Of a stretch of 35,882 bases of DNA, positions 1-9,100 are shown piece by piece. Position 1 is the first letter of the stretch. The number at the start of each line of letters is the position of its first letter. A program made the position numbers and the translations under genes. Location: positions 1 to 35,882 of the forward strand of contig JAFNAR010000027.1 in NCBI GenBank assembly GCA_017860255.1, written 5' to 3'. The notes beneath the pieces were generated by a model that had not been told where the DNA came from, did not search any database, and saw only the letters and a list, made by a program, of their open reading frames with translations. The stretch comes from Bacteroidota bacterium. GTDB taxonomy: Bacteria > Bacteroidota > Bacteroidia > Bacteroidales > P3.

Positions 1-126
1 AATTTTATCAATAAACTAGTTTTAGAAATAAAAAAATAAACTGTAAATTTGAATTAGTAATAACCTAAAAAGTGTAAACCTATTTCAGGAAACGACAGAA
101 ACGACATAAACTTCTTTTAGATCTCA

Positions 127-236
127 AAACAATACCATTGTTTACTCAAAACAATGCGGTTGTTTTACTAAAACAATGCCATTGTTTGCCAAAAATAATG
201 CGGTTGTTTCGACAAAACAATGGCATTGTTTTGACA
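127..236. repeat. Five-unit array of 17-bp palindromes, exact 22-bp period
   Basis: Units start at 127, 149, 171, 193 and 215. Each is a 17-mer of the form AAACAATNNNATTGTTT or a close variant (arms of 7, centre of 3), followed by a 5-base spacer. Units 1, 3 and 5 have the right arm ATTGTTT. Units 2 and 4 have GTTGTTT, so the array also has a 44-bp higher-order alternation. Read as plus-strand RNA, the variant arm still pairs by G-U wobble. Spacers differ from one another. It is not a CRISPR: the spacers are far too short. Confidence 0.85.
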
Positions 237-408
237 TTGAAGTCTTATTTAATTATTTCTATTCTTCGTTTTTGTAGATATATATGGCGTTTTGATAGAA
301 AAAGATGGGATATAATTTCAGCAAAAAGAATATTTTACAAAACAAGTCAATTTCTATGGAGCAATACTTGTATAGAATAATCTTTTAGGATAATTAATTG
401 CATAAAAA

Positions 409-441
409 AAGTCGGTATTTAATCTTGCTAAATACCGACTT
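409..441 (-). terminator. Rho-independent terminator of the 498-1829 gene
   Basis: A perfect 13-bp inverted repeat (409-421 with 429-441) encloses a 7-base loop. Read on the minus strand it is followed at once by a run of seven T (404-410 on the plus strand is all A). It lies 57 bases past the stop codon of the minus-strand gene ending at 498. On the plus strand the T-run is weaker, so minus is the likelier direction. Confidence 0.8.
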
Positions 442-497
442 GGTTTATTTATTTGTTTTTAAGATTAATCTATTCTTAAAAACTTATGTGTTTGAAA

Positions 498-1829
498 TTA
501 TCTTTTTCTTTCCAACTTTTCTCTTGAACTTGATGTCTTAGAATTTATAGATGTTTTGTTTGATTCAGAAGATTTCTTGCTTATAGTTGATTCTCTAACT
601 GAACTACTGCGAGGTTGAGAATTAGATTTATTAGTGTTAATTGTGCTTCTTGAGTTATTATTTTGTTGAGTTTTCCTTTCTTGTTGAACGTTTCTTTGAG
701 GAGTAATTGTTTTTGAATTATTATTCAATTTATCTCTACTTTCAATTTTTCTGTCAGGTGTTTGTTTGTTGTTTTCATTTTTTCTGCTTTCAATTACAGA
801 AGTTTTGTTTTCTTTTGTCTTATTTTCCTTTACAGAAGTATTATCATCTTTTACTCTATTTTCCATTACAGGGGTATTGTTTTCTTTTACTCTATTTTCT
901 TTTTTAGAGTCATCTATTACATTTCCTCTGTTTTCCTCTTTTGTCCTATTAACCTCATTTATACGCTTTGGTTCTTGCAATTTGATTTGTGTTCTTGAAG
1001 CTTCAGGAGTGCTCTGTTTAAATTCTTGTGCTCTTGTTCGGTTAGAATTTATCAGTTTAGTATTACTTCTTAAGCTGTTATCGTTGAATGTAACTCCTTT
1101 ATTATCTTTTTTGAAGGTTTCATCCATTGTGGTTTCTGTAGGAAGTTCTTTCAATAGACTCAATTCCTCATTGTCGAAATAAGATTCAGTGTTTATATTC
1201 TTAAAGTTCCTATCATTACTTAAGTGTCCATAAGTGTTTCCTCCATTATCATTATTAGGTTTGTTCGGATCAAATGCTCCTGTTCTTCCGTTTCTTCCAC
1301 TTGGGTCGTTATAGGTATTTGGTCTGTTTGAATTGTAGTTTGAGTTGTTGCCATGATTGTTATGATATGTATTATAGTAAGTATTGTAGTAGTTATTGTA
1401 GTTTCCATAATGGTATCCAGGGTTTCCAGTATAATATGGGTTATAACCATAGTAACGGCTCCATCCATAGTTATTATAATAGAAATAATCCCAGTAGTCA
1501 TCGCAACCATCAATTACTCTTAATGCATAATCTCTTGCTTTTAGAGAGTAATGAATTGCTCTACGAAAGTTTCTGCGATTGTATTGATGTTCTGCGTAAT
1601 CATTATAATAAACGGCACGGGAAAGATTACTTCCTGTCCAATATCCATAATAATCGGCAATAGAATAAGCTTCTTCAATTATGTATGCAGTTTTGTTAAT
1701 TGTATTTCTTGCTTTATTTCTATTATATCCATAATAAGAAGCATCTGCATTGAAGCTTACTGTAAGAAATGCAACAACTATTGCTATCATCCCTACAAAT
1801 TTTCCGAGTTTTTTTGATTGAGCTTTCAT
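498..1829 (-). CDS. Secreted Tyr/Asn-rich low-complexity protein, function unknown
   Basis: The 443-residue product starts with a signal peptide (basic start, hydrophobic stretch to about residue 28, ending near FNADA). Residues 35-110 look like a helical domain rich in Tyr and Arg. Residues 112-175 are extremely Tyr/Asn/Gly-rich, with many YY, NN and YG pairs. The rest is a long, highly charged, disordered tail (Asn, Lys, Glu, Ser, Arg) that includes three 12-residue repeats encoded by 36-bp DNA repeats (787-894). The C-terminus is strongly basic. There is no catalytic motif and no type IX tail. I do not recognise the family. The composition suggests a structural or adhesive envelope protein, which is inference. 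It has its own terminator, and 86 bases separate it from the gene upstream (1916-4849), so it is probably transcribed alone. Confidence 0.8.
   Translation of the reverse strand: MKAQSKKLGKFVGMIAIVVAFLTVSFNADASYYGYNRNKARNTINKTAYIIEEAYSIADYYGYWTGSNLSRAVYYNDYAEHQYNRRNFRRAIHYSLKARDYALRVIDGCDDYWDYFYYNNYGWSRYYGYNPYYTGNPGYHYGNYNNYYNTYYNTYHNNHGNNSNYNSNRPNTYNDPSGRNGRTGAFDPNKPNNDNGGNTYGHLSNDRNFKNINTESYFDNEELSLLKELPTETTMDETFKKDNKGVTFNDNSLRSNTKLINSNRTRAQEFKQSTPEASRTQIKLQEPKRINEVNRTKEENRGNVIDDSKKENRVKENNTPVMENRVKDDNTSVKENKTKENKTSVIESRKNENNKQTPDRKIESRDKLNNNSKTITPQRNVQQERKTQQNNNSRSTINTNKSNSQPRSSSVRESTISKKSSESNKTSINSKTSSSREKLERKR
787..894 (-). repeat. Degenerate 36-bp tandem repeat inside the Tyr/Asn-rich gene
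   Basis: Three units begin at 787, 823 and 859, exactly 36 bp apart, with a decayed fourth after 895. Each encodes 12 residues of the pattern ENRVKxxNTSV(K/M). The period is a multiple of three, so copy-number change would lengthen or shorten the tail without a frameshift. Confidence 0.75.
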
Positions 1830-1915
1830 GATATTTAAATTTTTAATTTGTTTCTACTTTTAGAGAAACAAATAGCGTGCCAAAGTAAGAAAAGAGATTT
1901 TATTTAGTTCTGTTT

Positions 1916-4849
1916 CTAATAGCAAATTGAATGGAAATCACAATATTCACAATCATTTTTATTCTGATTGTAAGTGGAACTATTATCCAATGAAAGAATA
2001 TCCTTTAAACAAGAAATTAAATTCTCTTCAAAGTATTGGTATATTTCATCAAAATCATCAATAAGTCTTCTACCTTTATCATCATTTAAAAGATAAATAT
2101 CACTTGTTTGATTTTCTATTGTTGATGTTTTTATATAAAGAATTTCAGGCTTAATTGTAAAGTAATTTATTTGAGGTATTAGAGCTTGAAATTTTGGATT
2201 ATTTTTAATTAACCATGAATAGAAAAAAGCTTGAAAGAAATAGTCATTACGTTTTTTGAGAATATCATCATTAAAGAAGATTTGATCTAAACGCACTTCT
2301 TTCTTTTCATAGTTATTTGTTTTATAATCTAAAACTCTAACAATGGTATCACCATCTGCATTAAACTTTAAATCAATCCTATCAATATATCCTCCAAGTT
2401 TAATTTCGTTTCCTTCAATTTCCAATGTTTTATCAAAATCTTCCTCCATTGCAATAATATTAAATGGAGCATAATTCTTATCAATCTCTATTAGTTTGCG
2501 GAGATATTTTATTAGAATTTCTTTTTTGATATTTTGAATTTGGTTGTATTCAATCTTTGGGTTTTTTCTTTGTCTAATCTTCAGATATTTTATCTCAAAG
2601 TTTTCATCAACAATCCTTTTAATATTCTTAGAATGTAGTTCAATATCCTTTTTGGTTATTTCTCTTGTATTGGTTTTTTCTATTATTTCATTATAGAACT
2701 GTTTTGCACAATCATGAAATATTGTTCCAAAAACATTATCCTGCATTTCTTCATCGAACTCTTGAGATAATGTTAAACCAATAATTTGTTTGAAGAAAAA
2801 TTTGAGTTGACAATTCAAATAGTCATTAATATAAGTTGGTGAAAGGAATTTTGTTTCAGATTTCTTTAATACCTTATCAACATGTTGTTTTTCTCTATTA
2901 AAAGAAAGTACTTTTTCTTTTAGAGAATTAATACCATAAGAAATGGAATTATATTTAAACTCTTTATTGGTTTCTATTCTTAGCTGTTGAATAAAACGAG
3001 ACATTTCCTTTGGCTTTGTGTCGCTTGACGTTGCATTATAGAGAAAATGAATTGACTCACTATGTTGCAAAAGCCTATAGAAATAGTAAGCAAATACTGC
3101 TATCTTTCGTTCAATTGTTGTTAAGCTGTATGCTTTTCTAATAGTAAAAGGGATAAATGAAGAATCAATACTTATATTTGGTAAGGAATCATCATTAGCA
3201 GAAAGGAAAAGAATATGTTTAAAGTCCAAGCTTCTGCTTTCCAAAAGTCCCATTATTTGAACACCATTAATTGGATCTCCTTCAAATGGAACAATTATAC
3301 CATTTAATGCACTTCGAATTGTATTATAAAGCAAACTACCTTTTAAATAAATCTTTTCTTCCTTAAATAAGTCTTCAAGATTATTCAATACATTAGAAAA
3401 TCTATACAAAGACTCGGCCAAAACTTCTTCAACTGCTTGATGAGAACTTGCAATTTCTTCATTAATATTCTTATCAGCAACTATTTTAGTAATATCCTTT
3501 AATGCTAAAATTAGCTCTAAAGGTTTTGATTTTAAACTAAGAAGTGAAGAAATATCATTAAAAGAATTTATTTCACTATCACTTAAATATATTGCATTAT
3601 TATTGATTAATTCTTTTGTAACGCTGGAATACTCTCCTTTAAAATAGTTATGTTCAACAAAAGGAAGGAGGTTTTTTAGTTTTGGAGATGAATTTTTTGA
3701 TAAAGAATTTTGATAGTTTAAATAACTATCAATTAAAGTAAACAATGAAGTTAACTGGAATTTATATCCCATTGTTATGTTTACTTTAGTTATTTCATTC
3801 CCAATTTTTGGAGGTAAAGCATTTAAAACAGAAGGGAGTAAATCTTCATTGCAAAGTAAAATGGCAATATCTTTTTGTGCTAAATCCTTATTTTCAAAGC
3901 TCAGCTTTTCTAACCATTGACTAATATATCCTGTTTGTGAATTTTCATTTGGGCATGAAATAATCTCTAAAGATAAATTATTGGTAAGAATGTTATTTGT
4001 ATTTATTTCAAAATCATTTGGCATTGGGAAGTTTTTAATATTTTCCCTTAAAAACAATCCTGCTTCCTGCTTTTGATTATTTACATAGTAATTATCATAA
4101 TCCCAATAGAAACGAGTTTCATAAGTATTTCTTAGCCATGAAAAGATTTCTTTTTCAACATTATTCAATACATTGAAACCTACAACACAATAAACCCTAT
4201 CCTTTTTTTGCTCTAACTCACTTAACTTTTCTACCAAATCCCTGTAAAGCATTCCTGAATAGCCAATGCCACGTTCTCTTAATTTAGTTTTATAGAGTGT
4301 ATAAATTTCGAATAAACAATTCCAAACATTTATAAACCTCTCTTTGATTTCAGAAGAAGTTTCAAAGCCAAAAGAAGAATTAAAGAACTCCTTTAGGAGG
4401 TTCTTTTGTTCCGAAGAAAGAAAATCAAAACTATTCTCAATTTCTTTATAATCTTCAATATTCTTAAAGACATTCTCTGCATTAGCCAAATTCTTGTCAA
4501 TATCATCGAAGTCTTTCAAAAGCATAATACCCCAATAGTAAAACTCTTCAAAGGTTTCCTTAACCATTGAAGGTTTATCTCTATAAAAAACTTCTGAATA
4601 AACTTCATAAAGATAATAAGACAAGACTATCTCTTGAGCTTCAACTAATGGAGAATACTTACTTACAAAATCATTAATGGTGTAATATTGAGGTGAGAAA
4701 AAAGGTTTCTGCATGTAGTTATACAATGCTTCATTGAAGAAAACCTTTGCTCTTTGGTTGGTGAAAATTATATTAAGATTTGAGAAATCACCCTTATATT
4801 TTTCAGCCAAATTAATAGCAACTTGAGATAGAAAAGCATCTTTAATCAT
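1916..4849 (-). CDS. addB: AddB-like PD-(D/E)XK nuclease subunit of a helicase-nuclease
   Basis: The 977-residue protein is the nuclease/scaffold partner of an AddAB (RecBCD-type) complex that processes double-strand DNA ends for recombination repair. The C-terminal nuclease shows the acidic motif at D823 (GGYIDRIDL) and the D841-Y-K843 motif. Four cysteines, C680 just before the nuclease and C967, C970, C976 at the extreme C-terminus (C-x2-C-x5-C), match the iron-sulphur staple known for AddB. The N-terminus starts NLNIIFTNQRA and shows no Walker A lysine motif, so this subunit is probably not an active ATPase. It begins directly after the stop codon of the CHU_C-tailed gene (TAAATG, no gap), so the two are translationally linked. 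The helicase partner is at 6132-9398. Identification as AddB-type is strong; the exact complex name in this phylum is less settled. Confidence 0.87.
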   Translation of the reverse strand: MIKDAFLSQVAINLAEKYKGDFSNLNIIFTNQRAKVFFNEALYNYMQKPFFSPQYYTINDFVSKYSPLVEAQEIVLSYYLYEVYSEVFYRDKPSMVKETFEEFYYWGIMLLKDFDDIDKNLANAENVFKNIEDYKEIENSFDFLSSEQKNLLKEFFNSSFGFETSSEIKERFINVWNCLFEIYTLYKTKLRERGIGYSGMLYRDLVEKLSELEQKKDRVYCVVGFNVLNNVEKEIFSWLRNTYETRFYWDYDNYYVNNQKQEAGLFLRENIKNFPMPNDFEINTNNILTNNLSLEIISCPNENSQTGYISQWLEKLSFENKDLAQKDIAILLCNEDLLPSVLNALPPKIGNEITKVNITMGYKFQLTSLFTLIDSYLNYQNSLSKNSSPKLKNLLPFVEHNYFKGEYSSVTKELINNNAIYLSDSEINSFNDISSLLSLKSKPLELILALKDITKIVADKNINEEIASSHQAVEEVLAESLYRFSNVLNNLEDLFKEEKIYLKGSLLYNTIRSALNGIIVPFEGDPINGVQIMGLLESRSLDFKHILFLSANDDSLPNISIDSSFIPFTIRKAYSLTTIERKIAVFAYYFYRLLQHSESIHFLYNATSSDTKPKEMSRFIQQLRIETNKEFKYNSISYGINSLKEKVLSFNREKQHVDKVLKKSETKFLSPTYINDYLNCQLKFFFKQIIGLTLSQEFDEEMQDNVFGTIFHDCAKQFYNEIIEKTNTREITKKDIELHSKNIKRIVDENFEIKYLKIRQRKNPKIEYNQIQNIKKEILIKYLRKLIEIDKNYAPFNIIAMEEDFDKTLEIEGNEIKLGGYIDRIDLKFNADGDTIVRVLDYKTNNYEKKEVRLDQIFFNDDILKKRNDYFFQAFFYSWLIKNNPKFQALIPQINYFTIKPEILYIKTSTIENQTSDIYLLNDDKGRRLIDDFDEIYQYFEENLISCLKDILSLDNSSTYNQNKNDCEYCDFHSICY

Positions 4850-6025
4850 TTATCTAATTACTTCAATAGAGCCGTTAAACTCTAAAACCTTATCATGACG
4901 TTTTCCATAGAAACGATAGAAATAAGTACCATCTGTAGAACCAGTTGCCTTAGGATCCCACAAGTCAGACTTTTCCTTTATATTCTTAACATTATAAATA
5001 ATCTTCCCATGACGATTATATATAATTAATTCATTTTCTGGAAAAGCTTTTTGCTCAATCAAATTGTGGATATCAAAAATATCGTTTACTCCATCTCCAT
5101 TTGGAGTTACCACATTAGGGAATAAAACATTATCAACCTGCAAATCCAAGTAAATAATACTATCACAGCCTAAATAAGTTTGAAGTTTTTGTTCATAAAC
5201 TCCAGTTTCTTTTTCATTAAAGCCAAACTTTTTATATACATTTCCTTTATAAATATTAGCCTTAATTGTATCGGAGAAAGTTGGATTAACATGCAAATAC
5301 AAAACTAAAATACTATCACAACCAAACTGAGTATTGAGATTTTGAATATAAGTTCCAGAAGAATCAGCATTAAAACCATATTCGTAAATATCTCCATTGC
5401 ATATTGTATCATAAATTGTATCATAATAAGGCTCATTGACCAACAAAGATAAATTTACAATACTATCGCATCCATATTGACTTAAGAAAGAATGAGTATA
5501 AAACCCTTGTCCGATTTCGTTAAAGCCAAATTGATTATATATTTCCCCTTTGCAAATCTCTGCAAAGATTGTATCATTATATTTCTCCCCTACAACCAAG
5601 TTAAGATTAACAATACTATCACATCCCATAATGGTTTGCAAATTTTGAGTATAAAAACCCGTTATCCGTTCATTAAAACCATTATTGCTGTAAACCTCTC
5701 CTTCGCAAATTGTATCGTAAATTGTGAAATTGTAAATAGGGTTAAAAGTAACGATTAAATAAAAAACGCTGTCAATATCTGTCCCATCAGGCATTATTGT
5801 GCAAATTAGTAGTTTATCAATACCACTTATTGCATGATTAGTCGCTGAATCGCGAACTACAATCATTGAATCAACTGTTACACTATCAAAACGCTCGTTA
5901 GTAAAGGACTCATTTTCGCACATTGTAACAAAAGTAGAGTCAACAAAATAAGAACTTTGACCATTAACATTTAATGATAAAAGAAACAAAAACAGTCCCA
6001 ATATTATCTTCCCAAAAATCTTCAT
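4850..6025 (-). CDS. Secreted repeat protein with gliding-motility-type C-terminal domain (CHU_C)
   Basis: The 391-residue protein has an N-terminal signal peptide (MKIFGKIILGLFLFLLSLNVNG) and then at least four repeats of about 50 residues, each built as DTI-x-IC-x-GE-x-Y ... GFYTQNLQT-x-x-GCDSIVNL. The paired cysteines of each repeat probably form a disulphide. In the fourth repeat the first cysteine is Tyr (ANIYKGNVY). Residues from about 300 (FPNVVTPNGDGVNDIF, ending in FNGSIEVIR) form the gliding-motility-associated C-terminal domain (TIGR04131 type), which sends proteins out through type IX secretion and to the cell surface. I chose the ATG at 6025; the preceding TTG at 6028 is less likely. 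Its own promoter is seen at 6050-6077. It sits between the AddA-like and AddB-like genes and abuts the latter. Its function and partner are unknown. Confidence 0.85.
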   Translation of the reverse strand: MKIFGKIILGLFLFLLSLNVNGQSSYFVDSTFVTMCENESFTNERFDSVTVDSMIVVRDSATNHAISGIDKLLICTIMPDGTDIDSVFYLIVTFNPIYNFTIYDTICEGEVYSNNGFNERITGFYTQNLQTIMGCDSIVNLNLVVGEKYNDTIFAEICKGEIYNQFGFNEIGQGFYTHSFLSQYGCDSIVNLSLLVNEPYYDTIYDTICNGDIYEYGFNADSSGTYIQNLNTQFGCDSILVLYLHVNPTFSDTIKANIYKGNVYKKFGFNEKETGVYEQKLQTYLGCDSIIYLDLQVDNVLFPNVVTPNGDGVNDIFDIHNLIEQKAFPENELIIYNRHGKIIYNVKNIKEKSDLWDPKATGSTDGTYFYRFYGKRHDKVLEFNGSIEVIR

Positions 6026-6049
6026 CAATAACTTCTATTATTTTATGTA

Positions 6050-6077
6050 CAAAATTACAATATTTATTTCACTTCAA
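6050..6077 (-). promoter_or_regulatory. Bacteroidota-type promoter for the CHU_C-addB unit
   Basis: On the minus strand TAATTTTG (6057-6050) matches the TANNTTTG -7 box exactly, and TTG (6077-6075) sits 17 bases upstream as a -33 element. The start codon at 6025 is 24 bases past the box. This would let the CHU_C gene and addB be transcribed apart from the AddA-like gene. Confidence 0.5.
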
Positions 6078-6131
6078 TTATCTCGAGAAAAAATTCTTGT
6101 AAACAAATAGTTAACGATTTTCAAATTAGCT

Positions 6132-9100
6132 TTATTTTACCTCAACAATTTCAGATGAGATTTGAGTTTCGGTAAAGTCTACAAACCATAGGTAGGATTG
6201 TATTTTACTAAAGCCAATTTGTTTTATTAATTGCTCGTAATTTTTTATTTGAGATGAATATTGATTTATATTCTTCTTTGTTTTCGCAAATTTATAATCA
6301 ACTAAGATTATTTCATTGTCTTTTGTTATCATAAGTCTATCGGGACGTTTGGTTGTAATTTGTCCTTCTTCTTTTACAATAATATCTATTTCATTCAAAA
6401 TCTTATATCCTAAAGAAAACCAAACGGATGCTTTTTCTGTGGAAAGCATTTGTTCAACAATACTTTTATAATAGTCTTTTTCTTTAAGACTTATTTCTCC
6501 TTTTTGAACTGAGCTATCAATGGTTTTTTCAATATCTTGTTTTGTATTTATTTTTGAAAGGAGGTTATGAAGAATAATTCCTTTTTGGCGAGGAGAAGAT
6601 TCTTCCTTTTCATCGTTTTTAAGTGCAGTAATAAACTCTTTGGCTTGTCTGGTTTGAGAATATTTTATTTGAGAGTCAAGAAAACTCGATTGAAGTGGTA
6701 TTGAGTTTGGAGTTATTTTGAAGATATTTGTTTTCTCTGGCGTTGAGGTGTTGAGGTGTTGAGGTGTTGAGGTTTGTGTTTCTAATTCTTCGTTTATTTG
6801 TTTATCTGATTCAAGGCAATAGGCATATTGAGTATCTCCATCAGGATTTGTTTCTTGTTGTAGTTGCTTTTTAAGTGCAATGTAGAGATATTTTGAAATA
6901 TTATCTATGTGTTTTAAGTCAATTCCGTCTTTGTTTTCTGAAAGTTGTCCAATAATTGAAAGGGAATGTTTTGGTCGAGTTAAGGCTACATAGAGAAGGT
7001 TAAGATTATCTACAAATTGTTGTAGTTGCTCATCAAGATATTCTTGATGATAAAAAGAATTGTTTAAAGAACTTTTTTTAGATAAAAGAGTTGGAATACT
7101 TGAATCCAATCTATTTTCTTTTAACCATAGTTCTGCTTCGGAACTAAATTTCCAATTGGCATAAGGAATAATAACTACAGGAAATTCCAATCCTTTTGAT
7201 TTGTGAATTGACAATAGTCTTATTCCTTCGTAATCATCGTTTATTATAATCTTTTTTGTTTGTAAATCTTCCTCCCAATAGGTTAGAAATGCAGTAAGGT
7301 TGGATGAGTTGTTTTTAGTGTATTCTTGAACTTGGTCTAAAAAAGAAGTTATAAAGGATAGCTCATTTGTATCTTTATCTAATTGCAATTGTTTAATTAT
7401 ATATACAGATAAATCAAAAAGCGGTTTTCTTAAGATTTCTTTTTTTGCTACCCATTCTAATTCTTGAGGTATTTTTTGTGATTCATCTATACTTTGAAGA
7501 GGTTTATCATCCTTGTATATGTATCTTTTAAGATTAAAAAGTGATACAGTATTTTCCTTATTGTTTATGTATTTCAAAGCATCTATTATTAGTCTAATGC
7601 TTTGTGAATACATATAACTAAATGCCATATCTGAAACAATATTATAGTTTTGCGCTGAAAGATATTCTGCCACAATGCTTACTTGATCATTTGTTCGTAA
7701 AAGAATAGCAATATCTTTTGGAGAGTATCCTTTTTCTAAATGATAATCTATCTCTTGTTTCAATGTATCCAATATTCTTTCTTCAAAACTTCCCTTCTTC
7801 CCTACCAATAATTGCATTCTTATGCTTCCTGATTGAGGTGAATTTGGTTTAGTTTCCTGTGATGCATCTGAAAAGACTCCTTTAATTTGATTTATTCTTT
7901 CTTTATCAAGCTCTTCTATATTATCACATAAAAGGTTTAATCCTTGAGAAAATAGATTATTATTAAACTCTACAATGTTTTTATCTGTCCTGTAATTTGT
8001 TTTTAATGTTTCAATATTAGGAATTCTTGGATTAGAGGATGATTCCTCATAAGTTATTCCTTTATCAATATTGTTTAATATTCTCCAGTCTCCATTTCTC
8101 CAACGATAAATTGATTGCTTAACATCTCCAACAATAACATTCCTTTGATTATTGTCCAAACTTTCCAAAACCAAAGGAGAAAGTGTTTTCCAGTTCAAAA
8201 GTGATGTATCTTGAAACTCATCAATCATTATATACTTAATCTTTGAGCCTATCTTTTCATAAATAAAAGATATATCAGAATTATTATCCAAACGAATTAT
8301 ATCAGATAACAATTTAGAGGTATTAGAAAGCAAGAACTTATTCTCTTCCTTTAAAATATCATCCCTGTGATTAGCAATATTTTTCAATAGACCAATATTA
8401 TCAATAAAAGGGAGAACGGCTTGCCATGTTCTTAACTCTTGGCTACATTTATCATAATATTCAAAATACTCATTAAGAAGAGGAATTAAAGTATTATTAA
8501 CTAAATCAGCCTTATTTAAACGATTATTTGCATCACTAAACCATCCATCTATTCCATCAATTGCTTTTTGGTAGTAAGTTTTATCTCTAAAATCAAAATT
8601 CTCCTTCCTTATTCCCAGAATACCATTAACTATTCCTCTGCTTTTTTGAACAAAATCATCAACCTTAAGCCCATTTTCATCAAAAATCTTTGTAAACCTG
8701 TCTCCATAAGCAATTAAACTCTTTTTGATTTCCTCCAATCTTCTATTCCCTTTTTGTTTAAATTGGCTTAAAACATCCTTATCCAAAGTCTTAATCTCCG
8801 ATTCAAAACGCTTAAAAACTTCCTTATCCAAATTCCTGCTAAAATCAATCAACTCCTTCTCAACATTCACCTTCTTTCCTTCCTCCACTCTTTTATCAAT
8901 AATTCCCATATACCAATCATACAAAGCTTTATCCTTATCGGTAGAAGAAATCACCCTTTCAATTGTTTCTTTAATTATATCCGAATCGTCAATTATCAAA
9001 TTATAATTAGAACCAATTCCAAGCTCCTTTGCTAAATTACGCATAACCTTTTGTAAGAAAGAATCTATGGTTTGAATATTGAAATTGGAATAATCGTGAA

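Larger units (their letters stand above)
1..497. other. Intergenic region with palindrome array and terminator
   Basis: No convincing gene is seen in these 497 bases. An open frame of about 80 codons at 138-380 runs through the palindrome array, has no recognisable domain and is not called. The region holds the five-unit array at 127-231 and the terminator at 409-441. A TANNTTTG box at 44-51 (TAAATTTG) could start a plus-strand transcript through the array, but one 8-base match in AT-rich DNA is weak. Nothing is recognised in 1-43 or 237-408. Confidence 0.6.

Noticed and set aside
127..236. CRISPR array
   Set aside because: Spacers are only 5 bases, repeats are variable palindromes and there are no cas genes in the window.
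138..380. Open frame of 80 codons on the plus strand
   Set aside because: It runs through the palindrome array, has no domain, no good start context and repeat-driven composition.
766..1182. Open frame of 138 codons antisense to the Tyr/Asn-rich gene
   Set aside because: It is Phe/Leu/Ser-rich because it mirrors the low-complexity Lys/Glu/Asn sequence on the other strand, where signal peptide and terminator support the real gene.
1830..1915. Promoter box for the Tyr/Asn-rich gene (TTACTTTG on the minus strand)
   Set aside because: It misses the first TA of the consensus and has no -33 partner.
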